This document shows positions 1 to 13,212 of a stretch of DNA of 64,000 nt, piece by piece. The DNA comes from Struthio camelus (taxonomy: Eukaryota > Chordata > Aves > Struthioniformes > Struthionidae). The position numbers and the translations under genes are program-made. Location: contig NC_090946.1 of assembly GCF_040807025.1 (NCBI RefSeq), positions 4,568,001 to 4,632,000 on the forward strand, given 5' to 3'. Positions within the stretch are counted from its first letter, which is position 1, and each line of letters starts with the position of its first letter. Under the pieces are notes generated by a model, which was given only the letters and a program-made list of their open reading frames with translations, was not told where the DNA came from and did no database searches.

Positions 1-3000
1 GCCAAGGTATCAAGCAGAATTTCCTTCTTCCAGAAGGAAATATCCTAGCTCTGCCAAATAAGTAGCTTCCTCACCGTAGACTGATTGGAAATCTCTCTAA
101 ACAGAGTTAGAATGGTATATTTGATAAATAGAAACAGAACCTTTTTCCAAAAGAGCAAGAAATGCCTATATATACCTATAGATACACCTATACCTAGAAG
201 CATAAGAACTTAATCAGAAAAGCACTGAGATTTTCAGGAAAGACTGGGAGAAAGCTAGGGGCAGAAAGGCATGAACACTCCATTCTCTTTTTTTCAAAAA
301 ATGGGAGTCTAGTAAGGAAGCCAATATTTAAGTGACTTTAACAGCTTAAGTATTTGCAAACATTAGTTCTCTTCATCTCAAAGAGGGAGTCTAATAACTT
401 CCATCATATAGAGAAGCAAGAAATAAGGAACTTCACCAGCATAAGAAAGTCAGTGACAGAGCAAAGGATAGAATTTTGCTACTCTAATTCTCATTTCTTT
501 TCTTAAAAGGAAACATAAGGAAAACTCTCTTTAATTCTTGGGGAAAACATAAATAGACATCAAAGACGGTCATATTCAGAATGTACAATAGTGTTCAGTA
601 ATGTACATAAAAAGAACCGTTCAGAAGAGATGGAGGGGTGGAAGAGGTATTTAAAGCCTGTTATGGGGTTGGAGAAGAAAAAGGAAATTCAGCTGTCTTT
701 TCTAATTCTTTAAGTTAGGCTGCATATTTATCAGTTATTTTATTGCATTTCCAGGATGCCGAAAGCAAGAGAGAACTTGAGGAGATGCAGTTAATCTGGG
801 AAGAATAAGTATTTAAGAGCTCATTACATTTGATACTACACAGACAGTAAAATTCCAGTTAAAGGGATTTCACGATCCTGACCAATTTGATTGCACTTCA
901 TGGATAAGCCACAAGAGTTTACAAGAGGGAAAAATGCATGGCAGTCTCATCAGCAGTTCCAGGAAAAGATCTTGATAGAATTTAATCAGATAAAATTTTT
1001 GATTGTCTGATTCCCTTCTTACAGCACTGGATATTTTTGATTTAAGAATTAGATTAGCTAATTGTATTCATTAGCTTCTGATTATCTTCTACATGATTCT
1101 GTTTTTCACATTCATTTAATGTAAACTTTGAAAAAAATTTATTGCACAAATTCTGCACACGTAACAAGCTGTCACAAGGATGCCATTTGGGAAATGCAAT
1201 TGCTTTTTACATGCCAACCTGAACTTGATGGTGAGCTCTCTTATCTGATTCCTGAGGGAGTCTTCAGCGAAGATTTTTTCTGATTAACTATTTTGTCTTT
1301 TCCTTAATATACTATATTAATGTAATCAATTGAAATAACTGATTACATGTCATTTGCATAGAATGTTTCAGCGAGATAAAGTTTAGAGCCATTGTGATCA
1401 GTGGTCTGTCTACCATTGTGGGATTTTTTTGTTTTTTTGTTGTTTTTTTTTTTTAAATCAGCCTGATGCACTGAAGGCAGTGGGATGTTCTTACCTCCCT
1501 CAGCATATTGACTCGAATGAGTAGGGACACTCTGATAAAGATAACTACCAAAAAAAAAAAAAAAGACTACAATGCCTTAGAAAAGTGAGTTGTCAGCCCT
1601 TTCTTCCTTACTATGACAATATTGATGATGGTATTGAAAACGCGCTCCTGTTGTTCATTTCCAAGCATACCTAATTGCCTGCTGGTTTTCCATTGAGCAG
1701 AAACCAGTGCTGCTCGCTGTAATGAGTTACTGTCAAGGCAACAATGAGAGTTCCTTCACAATATGAAATCTATTTTTAAGAGAAACATTACTTTCATTGG
1801 AGAAATAAGTAATAAGATTTTAAACTTGAGGACTTCCTCCCAGTGATGTTACTCTTTTCACTCAAATGAGCGTGGAAGCTCTGTGTGTTCCTCTGAACTA
1901 TGCTGCTATGGTTTAGATGTACTAGCTTAGTTTGAAAAGCAGTTATTTATCAATGACATGTTTGTTACAGGAAAAGAAATATTTTGTGGTAGAACTGACA
2001 GTTCAATGTAATGTTCTTGCTGACTAACACGATGACACTGGAAAAAATAAAGCTGACAATTGATGTTTGTTCTGACAGGTTCTAGGTATCAAAACAAAGG
2101 TCAGCTGTGCTGTCCACTGAAAAATATGTTGAAACAAAAACTGCATTCAGTAATTTCCCTAAGCTGCAGCGAGCAGGCAACTTGATGCTTATTTTTTATG
2201 ATTTGTTGCATTTTGTAATATTGTATCATGTTTAATTTTGCTATGAAGTAAAAGAGTAAAGCGTGAGAGTAAAACATTTCTCAATTGCCTTTTAAGTTGG
2301 TTATATGTATGTATTAGGATTATAGCTCTTCTACTTCATGCAAATAAAATTGAAGGGCAAATGCGCACCAAAGTCAAGCTCAGAAACTTCTCATTTTCTA
2401 GAATTGGCACTTTTTAGTTAGGTTTTTGTCCAAAATAACCCCTTGAAAATTTTGAGGCTGAACTGTCTTGTGAGATCCAAGCAAATGCAGAATTAGCTTT
2501 ATTTGTCTGAAACTATTAAAAATTGATGCCTTAAATGGAGTGCTGAATTCCAACAGGCTTAATGATCACAATTTTGGGGGGCAAAGCTCCCTTCCTGATC
2601 AGTGGACACTAGATCTTAACTGCAGAACTCTTCAATACTTAATGTATGCTGCTCTTTTTAGTTCATTCAATGGAATGATCAGGCTGTCTGTCTTGCTTGA
2701 TATGAGAACATTATATGAATCTCTTGTTTTGAGTATTTCCCAGTGGATGGCCATATGGGTTTTCTGAACACCTGGTCTTTAAATATTTGCACAAGATTTT
2801 AATTTTTCTTTTTGGTTGCTTAAACCAAAAAAAATCCAGATGTGAAATCCACATTCTCAGCACTGATTTCCAAAAGAGGACGATCAGCTACTTGATCCTT
2901 TCACAGAAGGTTTGCAGGTGTTTACCTGGAGAGAACTGATAACAGCTCACAAAACAAAACAGTTGCTGAATGAGGGGTTCTTGTGATACGCTTAAAAGTA

Positions 3001-6000
3001 GCAGGGTACTCAGGTACCCTTCCCTACCAGCAACTTCTAGGGTGATATTAATAAATCATGTTTGCTACTATGTGTTGTTTAAACATTGCCTTCTTCTAAA
3101 AGTAAAAGGTTTCAGCATATGTAATAGGCGGAGTGGGAAAAGAAATATTTACAATACCAAGGGATAGTAGCTTTACTTATTTGCAAACAAGTGCAAGCCT
3201 TCAGCCGTTCTTTAACTTGTCAAAACATTAAACTGTTCTGAGGAGTCTTTCAGTTATGTATTTTCTGGTAGTAGTTTTCTCTCTCTGTTTCCAACAACTT
3301 ATATTTTAGTTTGACTTTCAGGTTTTTTTTTTAATGTCTATTTATTTTTTTAATGTCTCTAATTAAAATTAGAGACTGCCAGTCAGCGTAGACGAAGTAG
3401 GTTTGAGAAGAGTTGCTGATTTGTTCTTCCTTTTACTTACTGCTTTGGATTTTGTATTGGGTTAGGTTAGAATTTTTCATGTGGGTGCATCCCGCTTATG
3501 TTGTTTAGGATGAAGGCACTACTCCCGTTAACTTTAGAAGGGGTGTGAATGAGGAAACAATGTTATTAATTGATCTCTTGCCAAGGTGACTTATCAGTCT
3601 GAAGCACCTCTCCAAACAAGGAGCCTTTGGTAAAAGTTCACACAAGAAAAATGCTTTGAGTTACCAGCTAAACAAAGCATATTCTGGAATTAGACCCAAA
3701 TTTTGTTTTTCTTGCTGACAGACAATTAAGTAAGTTTCTTCATGGGGAGAGAAAGTGTTTGATGAAACACCTCAAAAGATTTATGTAAGGCATATGGGAC
3801 TGTGACCAGAATCCTTTCTATCTTTGAGTAAAAGTATGTGCTTCCATAGAGGATAGGGTGATAATTAAATTGTGTTAATTCTTTTCAGTTGATGTTACTT
3901 CTTAGATTATTTTGCAAGGGCACAAACTTCTGTGAATACTTAAAGGTCTATGCCATTTGATTGCCTACTTCACTTTGTATTTAAAAAAAAAAAAAAAAAA
4001 GACTTCAATTTTGGGTTAGAAGAATAAGGTCTGGCATTCCACTTCCATTTGTCCTTTATGTGTGTGGTCTTGTCCCTTCCTTAGGGAATCTGAAGTTTCG
4101 AGGTCTGTTATTCTGGTGTTCATACCGGAAAGACTTCCTGTGGAGGCACAGCATCTGCTTAAATGGCTAGGGTGGAGATTTGCATTTAACAGATATTTTT
4201 CTAGTCTGATGTATCTGCAGGAACCTATTTAATGCATCTCTAGAAACCTGATGAAAGGAGGTGCCAGAACCTGCAGACCCTTTCAAGTACAGATAAAGCT
4301 ATATTTTGCTGTTTCCGTTCTGATCTCCAGGAAGTTATGACATAATGATCAAATGAACCTTTTTAGTTTTCTTTTTTCTTGCTTGCTATGAATAAGAATG
4401 TGATTAGTGAACATAATTCTGATAGTATAGTTTTCCAGTTGATGTGGAGGTAAGGCAAGGCTGTGTAATTCAACACTTCCTGATCAACAATGCTTGGAAT
4501 TTTTTTTTAATGTTAATTTTTTTTTTGTAAGCAATAAAATATGAAGCCTCCTTTCCTTAGGCTCTTTTAATGCATGTTAGGAAGGATGGCAACGAGGGAA
4601 GCCACTCCTGTTCACAAGGGGAATGCACTTGAATAGCTTTGAGACAACACAGAAATCAATACTTTTTTTTTAAATTTGCACATACTTTACTGACCGCTCC
4701 TAGCGTATAATGTGAATTTCCTGAAGATGCCTGCACTGTGTACATTCCAGGACCACAAGAAGTTACAGATTTGTATAGTACAACTTTGGTAAAAAGGCTC
4801 TTTGCCCTGCTTACTTTAGAAGCCGTTCTTCAAGTATTATCACAGGGTGAGAGATGATAGTTATCTGGAGCTAGTCTTGTCTTATTTTTAAAGCATACCT
4901 ACCTGTGGTTAAGTTACTATATTAAAGAATAATTGAAGCTGCCTAACCAATTTATCCTCACAGTGCTGTTCTGTTTGAAATAAAGTATTCATAATCCAGG
5001 GAGAAAGTGGGTCTGTTTTAAGTTACTGGTTAAGTTTTAAGGTCTGTTTGTGTTGATATCTTGCTCTTTATGTCAATACATTTGTAGGTGAAGAAATCCA
5101 ACCACCAGGAGAAAATTTGTCTATACAATGTCATTGTATTTATATGCATGTACAGTATGACAAATACAATAGGAAAGTATGGGGAAATAACATATAACAT
5201 TATTGTTTATGTATCAATGTTTTATATAAAATAATGTGGGTTACACCTGTAGCAGATTTTGTATGTAAATATATTGACTGGTACTTACATTTTTTTTAAA
5301 GGCACCAAAGTAATCTAGCCACACATGGTGGTAAATGATGTACTCCAAGGGAAGTTATTTTTAAATAAATGTGTATAATCAGTTGTGACCAGGTGTGAGT
5401 AGTGTGTTCTGCCTTCATTATCCAAAAGGCCATATTTGGCCTTTCTCCCCCACACAGAAGACACAACAGGGGAAGTTCTCACTCAGAAGATGGCCCTCTG
5501 AGCATTAGTAAGTACCCCTTTGACAGCTTCAACTTTCTATGGTGTAGAAATAGGGCTATATGTAGTGGTCAGCTTGTTTGCAATCTCTTTCCTTTTATTT
5601 CCTTGTTGAGGTGAAATTCTAGTAAGCAGATGTAGGGCTAGCTGTTGAGCATGGTTAAACCATGACAGCTATCTCAGAGGGAAGAGGCTGGCCAGCCTGG
5701 GTGCCAGTTGTACTGGATCACCCTATAGAGAATTGTAATTAGCCTAACAACAGGACCTGTAACTTATAAGGGAGGGCTTCTTCTCACCTACTTTGGAGAG
5801 AGAAAGAGGACCCTGGAAGCAGAAAACAGGGCTCTATGAGATGAGCCTTATGGCACAGGCAGTGTGGTTTAGCCCCAAGGAAGGTGTGACCTACTGAGGC
5901 AACTGAGTCAGGAAAGGACATGAGGTACCTATCCTCATCCTGTCCTATTGTTTAGCATAGATTCGTTTGTCTCTTGGACCATCAGAAGTTTTTGACTGGT

Positions 6001-9000
6001 GAAGGACTTTCAGATGTAATTTTGTAATGCTTGAGTGTTAAGAACTTAATGATCAAGTGAATAACAGCTTAGAGCATGCACAAGATAGTAAGTTTGAGAA
6101 AGTGTTCTTAAGCAACTTGGACGTCTTAGAGAAAAGAGAGGACAGGAGTATTGGCCCTGTGGCTTAGGACAGTATAGCCTATTCAGAGAAAGGGATTTAA
6201 AAGCAGACAAGTTCAGTAAAGTAGTTGGTTTCCAATAAAAAGAGCATGCCAGAGCTGTGACCATGCATCTGATGTGCTGGGAAAGTTCTTACTCAGTATT
6301 GGAATAGAAACGTCAACATCACTTTCTACTAAGAAATGGGACAGTCATCATTCTCACTCCCACCCGGGCTTTGAGGTTTCTTCTAAATCAAGATTTCTTT
6401 GGTTCAATGACACTTGCAGTTTCCTGATGTGCCTTGGAAATTCCCTAGCAAAAACTGACCTGATCAGATCCTGCTTGGTTGGAGAGAGAACCTGAAGTAG
6501 GAGGCTTGCATGCAATATGCATACTCTCATGTTTTTACGGTAATTTTTGACTAACTTTTCTTTTATGCTGATGTGAGTGAACAGTCACTGTTTTATTCTG
6601 AGTTACTTTAGCATAAGCCTACTTCAAAATCTCCTGAATATTACAATAAACTGTTTTTTTCCAACTGAAACACCGCTAGAAATAAAATGTACATAATCTG
6701 ACTTTGTTTCTATTGTCCTGTATGCAAAGCACATTTTAAAATCAGAGATAAAGCTGACCTTAAGGGAAACACTTTCATCACGGGGGGAAATTGATGCCAA
6801 AATTGGGAGAAGAAAGAGATGAAGGAACAAGTTGTGACAAAATCAGTTTGCTATAGACCTGAGTTGGTCCTGACATATGAATTAATTTCAGATTTTGCAC
6901 ACATAGGCAGACATTGCAGCATCAGTTACACATGAAAACATGACCTTAACAGCTTATGTAGCTAGAAATTTAGTTCTCTTAACAAGATGTATTTAATTTT
7001 TTGCTTCCCAAAAGTGAAAATTGGAGTGGCTCAAGACCCTGAAGGAGGATGAAATAATATAGGATCCTTCTCTATTTAGGGAGAGTTCTCATCATTAAAA
7101 TGTATACCACAACAAAAGTCAGTTTCTTCTTTACTGGGCTCATGTCAACTTGCCTGTGTAAAAGCTGCATGCCTTTTGGATGAAGCTTTAATAATTGAAT
7201 TGCTTACGGGAAGCAAAAGGCTCCTAGATTTCTGCAGAATTCCTGCTTGGCTTGTCTGCATATCTACAGTGAATTTTTCAGAGGAAAAGATTAGATTAGT
7301 TGCTTTTCTTTTTAGTAAAAGTCTAGCTTTACAGCCAGTTATTTCGCTTGTGTGCCTTTTGCTGAGCAACAGAGAGCATGCTCCAGAGTTTCAGTAGCTA
7401 AACTACAGTGGAAGCTGTGCAATACCTGCCTATTTGCAAAGACGGCTGTAATCTTAGATGAGGAGCGGGAATGAGGTTTGGACACAGGGGACTGTAAATA
7501 CACAACGTATTTCCCAGCATTGTGCTTCTATTGGAGAGAGAGAAAAAAAAATCATATTTCCTGGCAGCGTCTCTTTCCCTAAACTTGAAAAATGAGGTGG
7601 TCAAAGCATTGCAAAATCGTCCGAGTAGTTACCGTAAGCAGATTTCCCCCTGCGGAAATAAGAGCTACAGTCCTACCCTTTGCAAGGCATTGCTGTAAGC
7701 TAGCGCAGTGGAACAATTTCTGTTCCATATAAAATGTGTACATCTAAATCTTCAAGATAAAGATTTGGAGAGCCCCAACTTTAAATGGCTTATACATAGG
7801 GCGGGTGCTGAGTGATTTTCTTCACTCCTCATTCAGGCTAGACTCTTGAGCTAAAAAGGAAACCCAGATGCCGAAACACAGCTTTGCAAGCAAGGGAGGG
7901 ATAACCCCATGGCCGTTGAACTGCGCTGTGCATGTGGCCTCGATTTACATTTGCTACGTCCATAGATGGCACGGCGGTCTCTGCAGTAGTTCAGGGTGAA
8001 GCATGAAAGTGAATAATAGCGCGCTCAACTTCAGCCGAGAGCCTTTTCCTCCTTGTTGGTATTCGTTATGTAAAGAGCACGAGAATGTTTAATTTTAATA
8101 ATGGGAGGGCCTGCACAAGGGGCTGAATGTAAGAGTGGCCTTACTGTGTCAGCCAGCTGCACATGTGTAAGGAAAAGTATAATACGAGGCACATAGAGCG
8201 ATACTTCAGCGTCTTCTCACAGTCTCCAGTTTCTTATGGTTTTAGTATTCTCGATGAGTGGTGGTGTCTTTGTGTTTAATAGCCCTATATGGATTTTCTT
8301 CCAAGAATTAGTTTAAACACATTTTTTTGGCAACCAGAGCATCCTGTGGCAAGAAGTTTCACCATCCGCATCATACGCTGTGTGAGGAAGCATCATCTCC
8401 TTTGCGTTGACCTTTCAAAGTGCTCGGGGTTTTTGGTGCCCCTAATTCTTGTACTGGAAGAGACAATTGCCTATTTGTGTTTTCCATGCCACTCAGGATT
8501 TTACAGAGCAGGATCTCTTTAGCACTCTCTCTTCCAGCCTGCTGAGCACTAGTCTATGTAGGCATTGCTTGTAAAGGAGCAATTCCACACCTTGGGTCAT
8601 CTTCACTTTTTTGCAGGGGAGAAAAAGGGGGAGTAAAACTGCACACGGTGTTCAACATGCAGATGAACTGTGGGTTTACACAGTGTCATGACATGAATCT
8701 CATGTGGTGGGCTGGACTCAAATTACTGCTGATGCCTTTACTTTATAACAGTTCCCATTAGGTTATGGTAGCCATGTTGGCTCTGTTAACCATAGGGGCA
8801 CTGGAAGCATTGCAGTGCAAGATGGACTTGAAAGCATCCTCGTTCTCTGAGATGACTCAAAGAGGTGGGCTAAGACCTTGCAACTCTTCTGAAATTCATT
8901 CCTCCAGTTTAGTTTAACTGTAAAATAAGCTTGAATAAATAACTAGCCTGCTGTCCTCATTGGAAAGACTGGCTACCAGTAAAGGAGCACAGAAGTCTGT

Positions 9001-9507
9001 AATAGCATCTCCGGAGGACAGAGTTAGGTTTCATGCAAAGAGCCCCTAGCTGGACTATAAAAGCTGTAGATGACTGTCCATGGTGCTGTGGAAAATTATA
9101 GGCAAAACTCTGATGGGGCAGTAAATAATGCTGAAAGATGGAATTTTTTTGTTTGTTTTATGACATCTCAAGTAATGGTTTTATCTACCAGGACGCAGAT
9201 ATGTATCAAAACCTAGATGGAGAGGAGTCAAAAGCTTGCATTTCCTTTTAAAACTTAGTCTTATGAAACTCTTGTTGAACACTGTCTTGTTTGTGCTCAC
9301 AGGTTTTAGCAGCCCATGGAGATTGCTGTGAGAAAGGCAAGAGAGGTCGTGGAGTCTCCATCTTCAGAGACAGTCAAAGCTGGGCAACCTGCTTTAGCTG
9401 GCCCTACTTTCAGCCGGAGGATGAGCTAGAGACCTCCAGACGTCCCTTCCCACCTACCTCTGTGCATAATTTTAACAGAAAGAAAATTGTTTCCTTCCCC
9501 TTCCCAC
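1..9507. other. AT-rich non-coding stretch, no gene recognised
   Basis: Open reading frames on both strands are all under about 80 codons, resemble no protein family I know, and are not joined by convincing splice signals. The sequence is AT-rich with scattered poly-A and poly-T runs (for example 1433-1455, 1551-1564, 3981-3999). No CR1 or other interspersed repeat was recognised. Two sub-stretches stand out: 5060-5390, which reads like the end of a 3'UTR, and 7610-8080, which keeps many CpGs against a CpG-poor background. It could be intergenic DNA or a long intron or UTR of a gene lying to the left. Confidence 0.7.
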
Positions 9508-9574
9508 AAAAAAAAAAATAAAATAAAATAAATTAAAATAAAATAAAATAAAATAAAATAAAATAAAATAAAAA
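9508..9574. repeat. (TAAAA)n pentanucleotide microsatellite
   Basis: A short A-run leads into about eleven near-perfect copies of TAAAA with one interruption (AATTA near 9531). It could have grown from a retrotransposon A-tail, but no element body is recognisable on either side, so I treat it as a plain microsatellite. Confidence 0.92.
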
Positions 9575-11349
9575 GAAAGCCTAGCTTTACTGATTGTGAA
9601 GGTCTCTGCAGGAAGTTTTCACTATTGGTAAATTACTGCCATTAGGAAGTTATTTGTACCATCCTCTGAAACTTCTGCTGGGTGCGCTGAGATCTCCCCG
9701 GTTGTAGCTTTCTGTGGCTGTTTCTGTCCTCCCTTTTGGAAACCATATAAATATGAAGATAACCTGAGGTAAAGCCACCTCTATTAACTTAGGTTGGATG
9801 TGTTTATCTGCACTAGCAATTCAGTGATGCATTTTAAAGTCGTGGTAAGAAAGTGCGATAAAGTCAGCTGCATACAAGGTAGTAATAGTTACCTAGGAGT
9901 GATTATTTACTTCGTGGATACACGAGGGACTTCAGTTCTTTGTGCCAAATAAAGGAGGATTTCTTTACAATTGCAGGTTGTGCTGCCAGATGTAATTCAA
10001 GAATTAAATTTTGGGGCAATAACATGACTTTGGAGACGTATCGTGTCCCATTTCAGGAAAGCAGTCCTATGTAAGCTTTTGGCTTTCCAAAACCTTTTCT
10101 CACTTTGGGCTGAGGCTTATAGAATGAGAAGTACCTTTGTCTGTTGGTTGTCCCCTGCATTGCCCTGGGGGAAATGGTATTGGACATGGAAAAGAGGGCC
10201 CTCAAAGGGCAGCTGCACCCCAGCCAGGGGTTTGGGGAACAGATGCTGAAGGCATTAGTTGTAGAGTCTGGATAGGGCCCATCTTTATGTGCCTTACATT
10301 TGCCAGGACAGGCCAAGGCAGGTGTACATGAGCACAGTGATAAAACCAGTGCCAGATTGTCAAGGGATGTCTTTAGATGGAAAATGACACAGACTCATTC
10401 TTCTGCAGCATGTGGCTTTTAGGCAGGTGAGATGAGCTTTCCTGACTGCAGATGTAGCCGTTTCTCTATCCCAGAGAAGGGATGCGACGCTGTGCAAGGA
10501 CCCTGAATACCCACCTGAGCCTCCTGGGGCACCTAAACCAGAAAAGGGAGATCTGGGCACTGCCTGCTCATGGGTTAAAATTACTGGGGCAGAACTGCAG
10601 GTCTGGAAGGGATTTTGAGAGGCCAGGGGGCTGCCTCCCCACCCTGAGGTGGGATTAAGTCTATCTAGACTGTCCCTGGTAGCTGTTCTTTAAACTCTTA
10701 AACTCCAGTGAGAAGACAACTCCTCCCTTCCCCCCGCCCCCAGCCTCCCTTAGCTTTTGCTTGACTTCTCTGGATGTTGGCAAATGCATTTCCTCTGCAT
10801 CTCTTACTCCAGCCTTCTGCAGCAACAGATGAAGCAAATTACCCCTTGCTCCAGCCTGGGGCAACAGGAAAAGCCATTTAATAACCTTCCCGTGTGTCCT
10901 GGGAGTGCTCCTGTCATGTTCCCCATCCCCAGCCAGGTCCTTTCCCCAGAGCTCCCGTTTCCCAACCCCCTGCTCTCCTGAGATTGGCTGGCCTGTCTCC
11001 CTGGGTGCCCTGGTCAAAGCAGGGCTCAGTCCTGAGCCAAAAACCCCCCTCCTCTGCTCTGCAGGCAGCGCTCCTGTTAGTGCGCCCTGAGTGGGATGTG
11101 GTTTAGTTTTGCACCATGATACTGATTCAGCTGGAAGTCCTGGCCCGCTGGAACTGGCACTTGTTCCAGCAGAGATAGTGGCAGCACAGCGTGATCACTA
11201 CTGATCTCCAGGGCTGCCGCAGCACTGGGGAGTACCAGGAGAGCTGCACTTGCCCCCGTGGAAGGAGGGAAGCCCTGGGCCCTGTGTGAATGATGCTTCC
11301 AGCCTCCCCCCAAAGAAAAGGAGCAGAGCCAGTTGCTGTGTCAAAGGCT
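9575..11349. other. Non-coding flank downstream of the P450 gene
   Basis: GC content rises from left to right towards the P450 gene. Overlapping open frames of 60-118 codons occur on both strands between 10.0 and 11.1 kb, but they have no recognisable domains and look like chance frames in GC-rich DNA. I see no repeat here. Confidence 0.65.
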
Positions 11350-11355
11350 TTTATT
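11350..11355 (-). terminator. Poly(A) signal of the CYP1C-like gene
   Basis: The minus strand reads AATAAA here, 277 nt past the P450 stop codon, which predicts a 3'UTR of about 300 nt with cleavage near 11330. It is the only canonical hexamer I noticed between the stop codon and this point. Confidence 0.6.
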
Positions 11356-11631
11356 GCTGAAGGACTATGGGGAGTCGCTGCCGTTGCCACTTGCCTTACA
11401 AATAGGTGTGGGGAAGCATCATGGAAAAACGCACCTGCGTGCAAAGCAGGCTCCAGCACAGACCTCCGGGGCTGCCCACTGCTGAGGGGACGCCCTCTCA
11501 GAGCCAAGGGAGTAGGCACCCACCACCCCCTGCCCTCACCTTCCCCAGGGCACCCTACAGCAGGGGCACCCTGCTTGCAGCAGGCAGAGTGACCGCTTGG
11601 CTGAGCTCTGCAGGCAGCAGGCATGGGCAGT

Positions 11632-13212
11632 TCATGGGTTGGTCAGCGAGGGGTGTCTCTGCGTCACGGTGATGGTGAAGGGCAGCGGTTTCAGTGCGAG
11701 CCCATGGATGCAGTCCATCGTGAGGTGCTCGGCCGGGTTGGCATGGAAGGAGCACTGGTGGAGGAGGATGGCAGTGAAGAGGAAGATCTGGAGCTTGGAG
11801 AGCTGGTCACCGATGCAGCGCCGTTGGCCAGCTGAGAAGATCATAACACTGCGGGCGCGGTCATGGTCCAGGTGCTGCTGCGCATCCAGGAAGCGTGAGG
11901 GGTCGAAGCGCTGGGGGTCGTGCCACTTGTGACAGTCATGGTTGACTGACCACTGGTTGACAAAGACCACGGTGTCCTTGGGGATGTGGAAGCCATCCAG
12001 CTCCACATCAGCTGTGGTGGCGTGCGGGATGGTGATGGGCACGAAGCTGCTGTAGCGCAGTGTCTCATAGATGAAGGCCTCCAGGTGGGGCAGGCTGGGC
12101 CGATCCTCAGCCATGGGCAGCCGGGTGCGCCCCACCACATGGTCCAGCTCATCCTGGAGGTCACGCTGGAGCTGCGGGTGCTTCAGCAGGAGCAGGAGGA
12201 CCCAGGAGAGTGCTGTGGATGTGGTGTCCTGCCCCGCACCGAAGATGTCGGTCATGGCACCGTCCACATCGTCAGGGCTGAGCCTGTTGGGGGGCCCATC
12301 TCCATGCTCCACTGCAGCAATCATGGCATCGCTGATGTCACGGATGACGCCGGGCTTGAAGGTGTGGCGGTGCTGCACCACCTTTTTGCACACGAAGCTG
12401 TGCAGTTCCTGGTTGAGGGCCTGGAAGTCGCGGAAGACGCTGCGCACGGGGTTGGGGAAGTGCTGGAGCCAGGGCAACACGTCCACCAGGCTGCCTGCAC
12501 CCACTGTCTGCCCAAAGCGGTCGTTGCGGCCCAGCAGTGCCAGGAACTCGCCGTCGTCGTGGCTGTAGCGGCGGCCAAAGCACAGCGCACAGATCACATT
12601 GGCATTGGCCACCACGAAGAGGGGGCAGGGCTCAAAGTAGGCGCCACCCCGGCTGAGCCGCAGGAAGAGCTGGACGAGGTCCTGTGCCTCGCTGGCCACG
12701 TGCTGCTCCACGGCCCGCCGGCCCTGGGCGTCTGCCGTGGAGCACGCCCGCAGGGCGGCATGGGCCAGGCGCCGGCGGGCCCGCCAGCGGGCCGTGAGCT
12801 GCCCAAAGGCCACGCTGCGCCCGCCTGACACCAGCTCGAAGGAGGGGAAGTCCGGCCTGCCGGCGAAGCGAGCACCCTGCCCCACCAGCGCCCGGCGGAT
12901 CGCCCCCTCGCCGTTGAGCACCACCACGCGTCGGCGGCCCAGGCGGAGCTGGAAGATGTTGCCGTAGCGGTGAGCCATGCGGCAAAAGGCCAGGTGGGGC
13001 AGGCGGCCCAGCTGCAGCACGTTGCCCACCAGGGGCCAGGCGAAGGGGCCCGGGGGGCTGCGGCTGCCCGCCGAGGCCCCTCGGGCAGCCCGGGCCCGGC
13101 GGCAGGCCTCGACACACAGCAGCACGGCGCATGACGCCAGCAGCACTGGCTGAACGGCTGCCCGCAGCGCCGCCGCCACCCCAGGGCCATCGGGGGCCCC
13201 CGAGGTGCTCAT
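11632..13212 (-). CDS. CYP1C1: Cytochrome P450 family 1, CYP1C-like, intronless
   Basis: Encodes a 526-residue microsomal P450 that would use NADPH-P450 reductase to mono-oxygenate planar aromatic or steroid-like substrates at the ER membrane. Visible parts in order: hydrophobic N-terminal anchor (about 18-34), proline hinge PPGP (53-56), a CYP1-type substrate-region string with RYSHDD (215-220), I-helix oxygen-activation motif GAGQDT (325-330), K-helix ExxR (E383, R386), FDPSRF (436-441), and haem loop FSAGQRRCIG (459-468) with Cys466 as the iron ligand. Length is normal for CYP1. The whole protein is one uninterrupted frame. Vertebrate CYP1A and CYP1B coding regions are split, while fish CYP1C genes are intronless, which with the hinge-region residues favours CYP1C. 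The start has G at -3 and leads directly into the anchor. Codon use is extremely GC-rich and the N-terminal third is Arg-rich. CYP1B is the main alternative. Confidence 0.85.
   Translation of the reverse strand: MSTSGAPDGPGVAAALRAAVQPVLLASCAVLLCVEACRRARAARGASAGSRSPPGPFAWPLVGNVLQLGRLPHLAFCRMAHRYGNIFQLRLGRRRVVVLNGEGAIRRALVGQGARFAGRPDFPSFELVSGGRSVAFGQLTARWRARRRLAHAALRACSTADAQGRRAVEQHVASEAQDLVQLFLRLSRGGAYFEPCPLFVVANANVICALCFGRRYSHDDGEFLALLGRNDRFGQTVGAGSLVDVLPWLQHFPNPVRSVFRDFQALNQELHSFVCKKVVQHRHTFKPGVIRDISDAMIAAVEHGDGPPNRLSPDDVDGAMTDIFGAGQDTTSTALSWVLLLLLKHPQLQRDLQDELDHVVGRTRLPMAEDRPSLPHLEAFIYETLRYSSFVPITIPHATTADVELDGFHIPKDTVVFVNQWSVNHDCHKWHDPQRFDPSRFLDAQQHLDHDRARSVMIFSAGQRRCIGDQLSKLQIFLFTAILLHQCSFHANPAEHLTMDCIHGLALKPLPFTITVTQRHPSLTNP

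Noticed and set aside
11986-12828. 280-codon plus-strand open frame opposite the P450 gene
   Set aside because: It is the antisense of GC-rich P450 coding sequence, where stops are rare; no domain or family resemblance.
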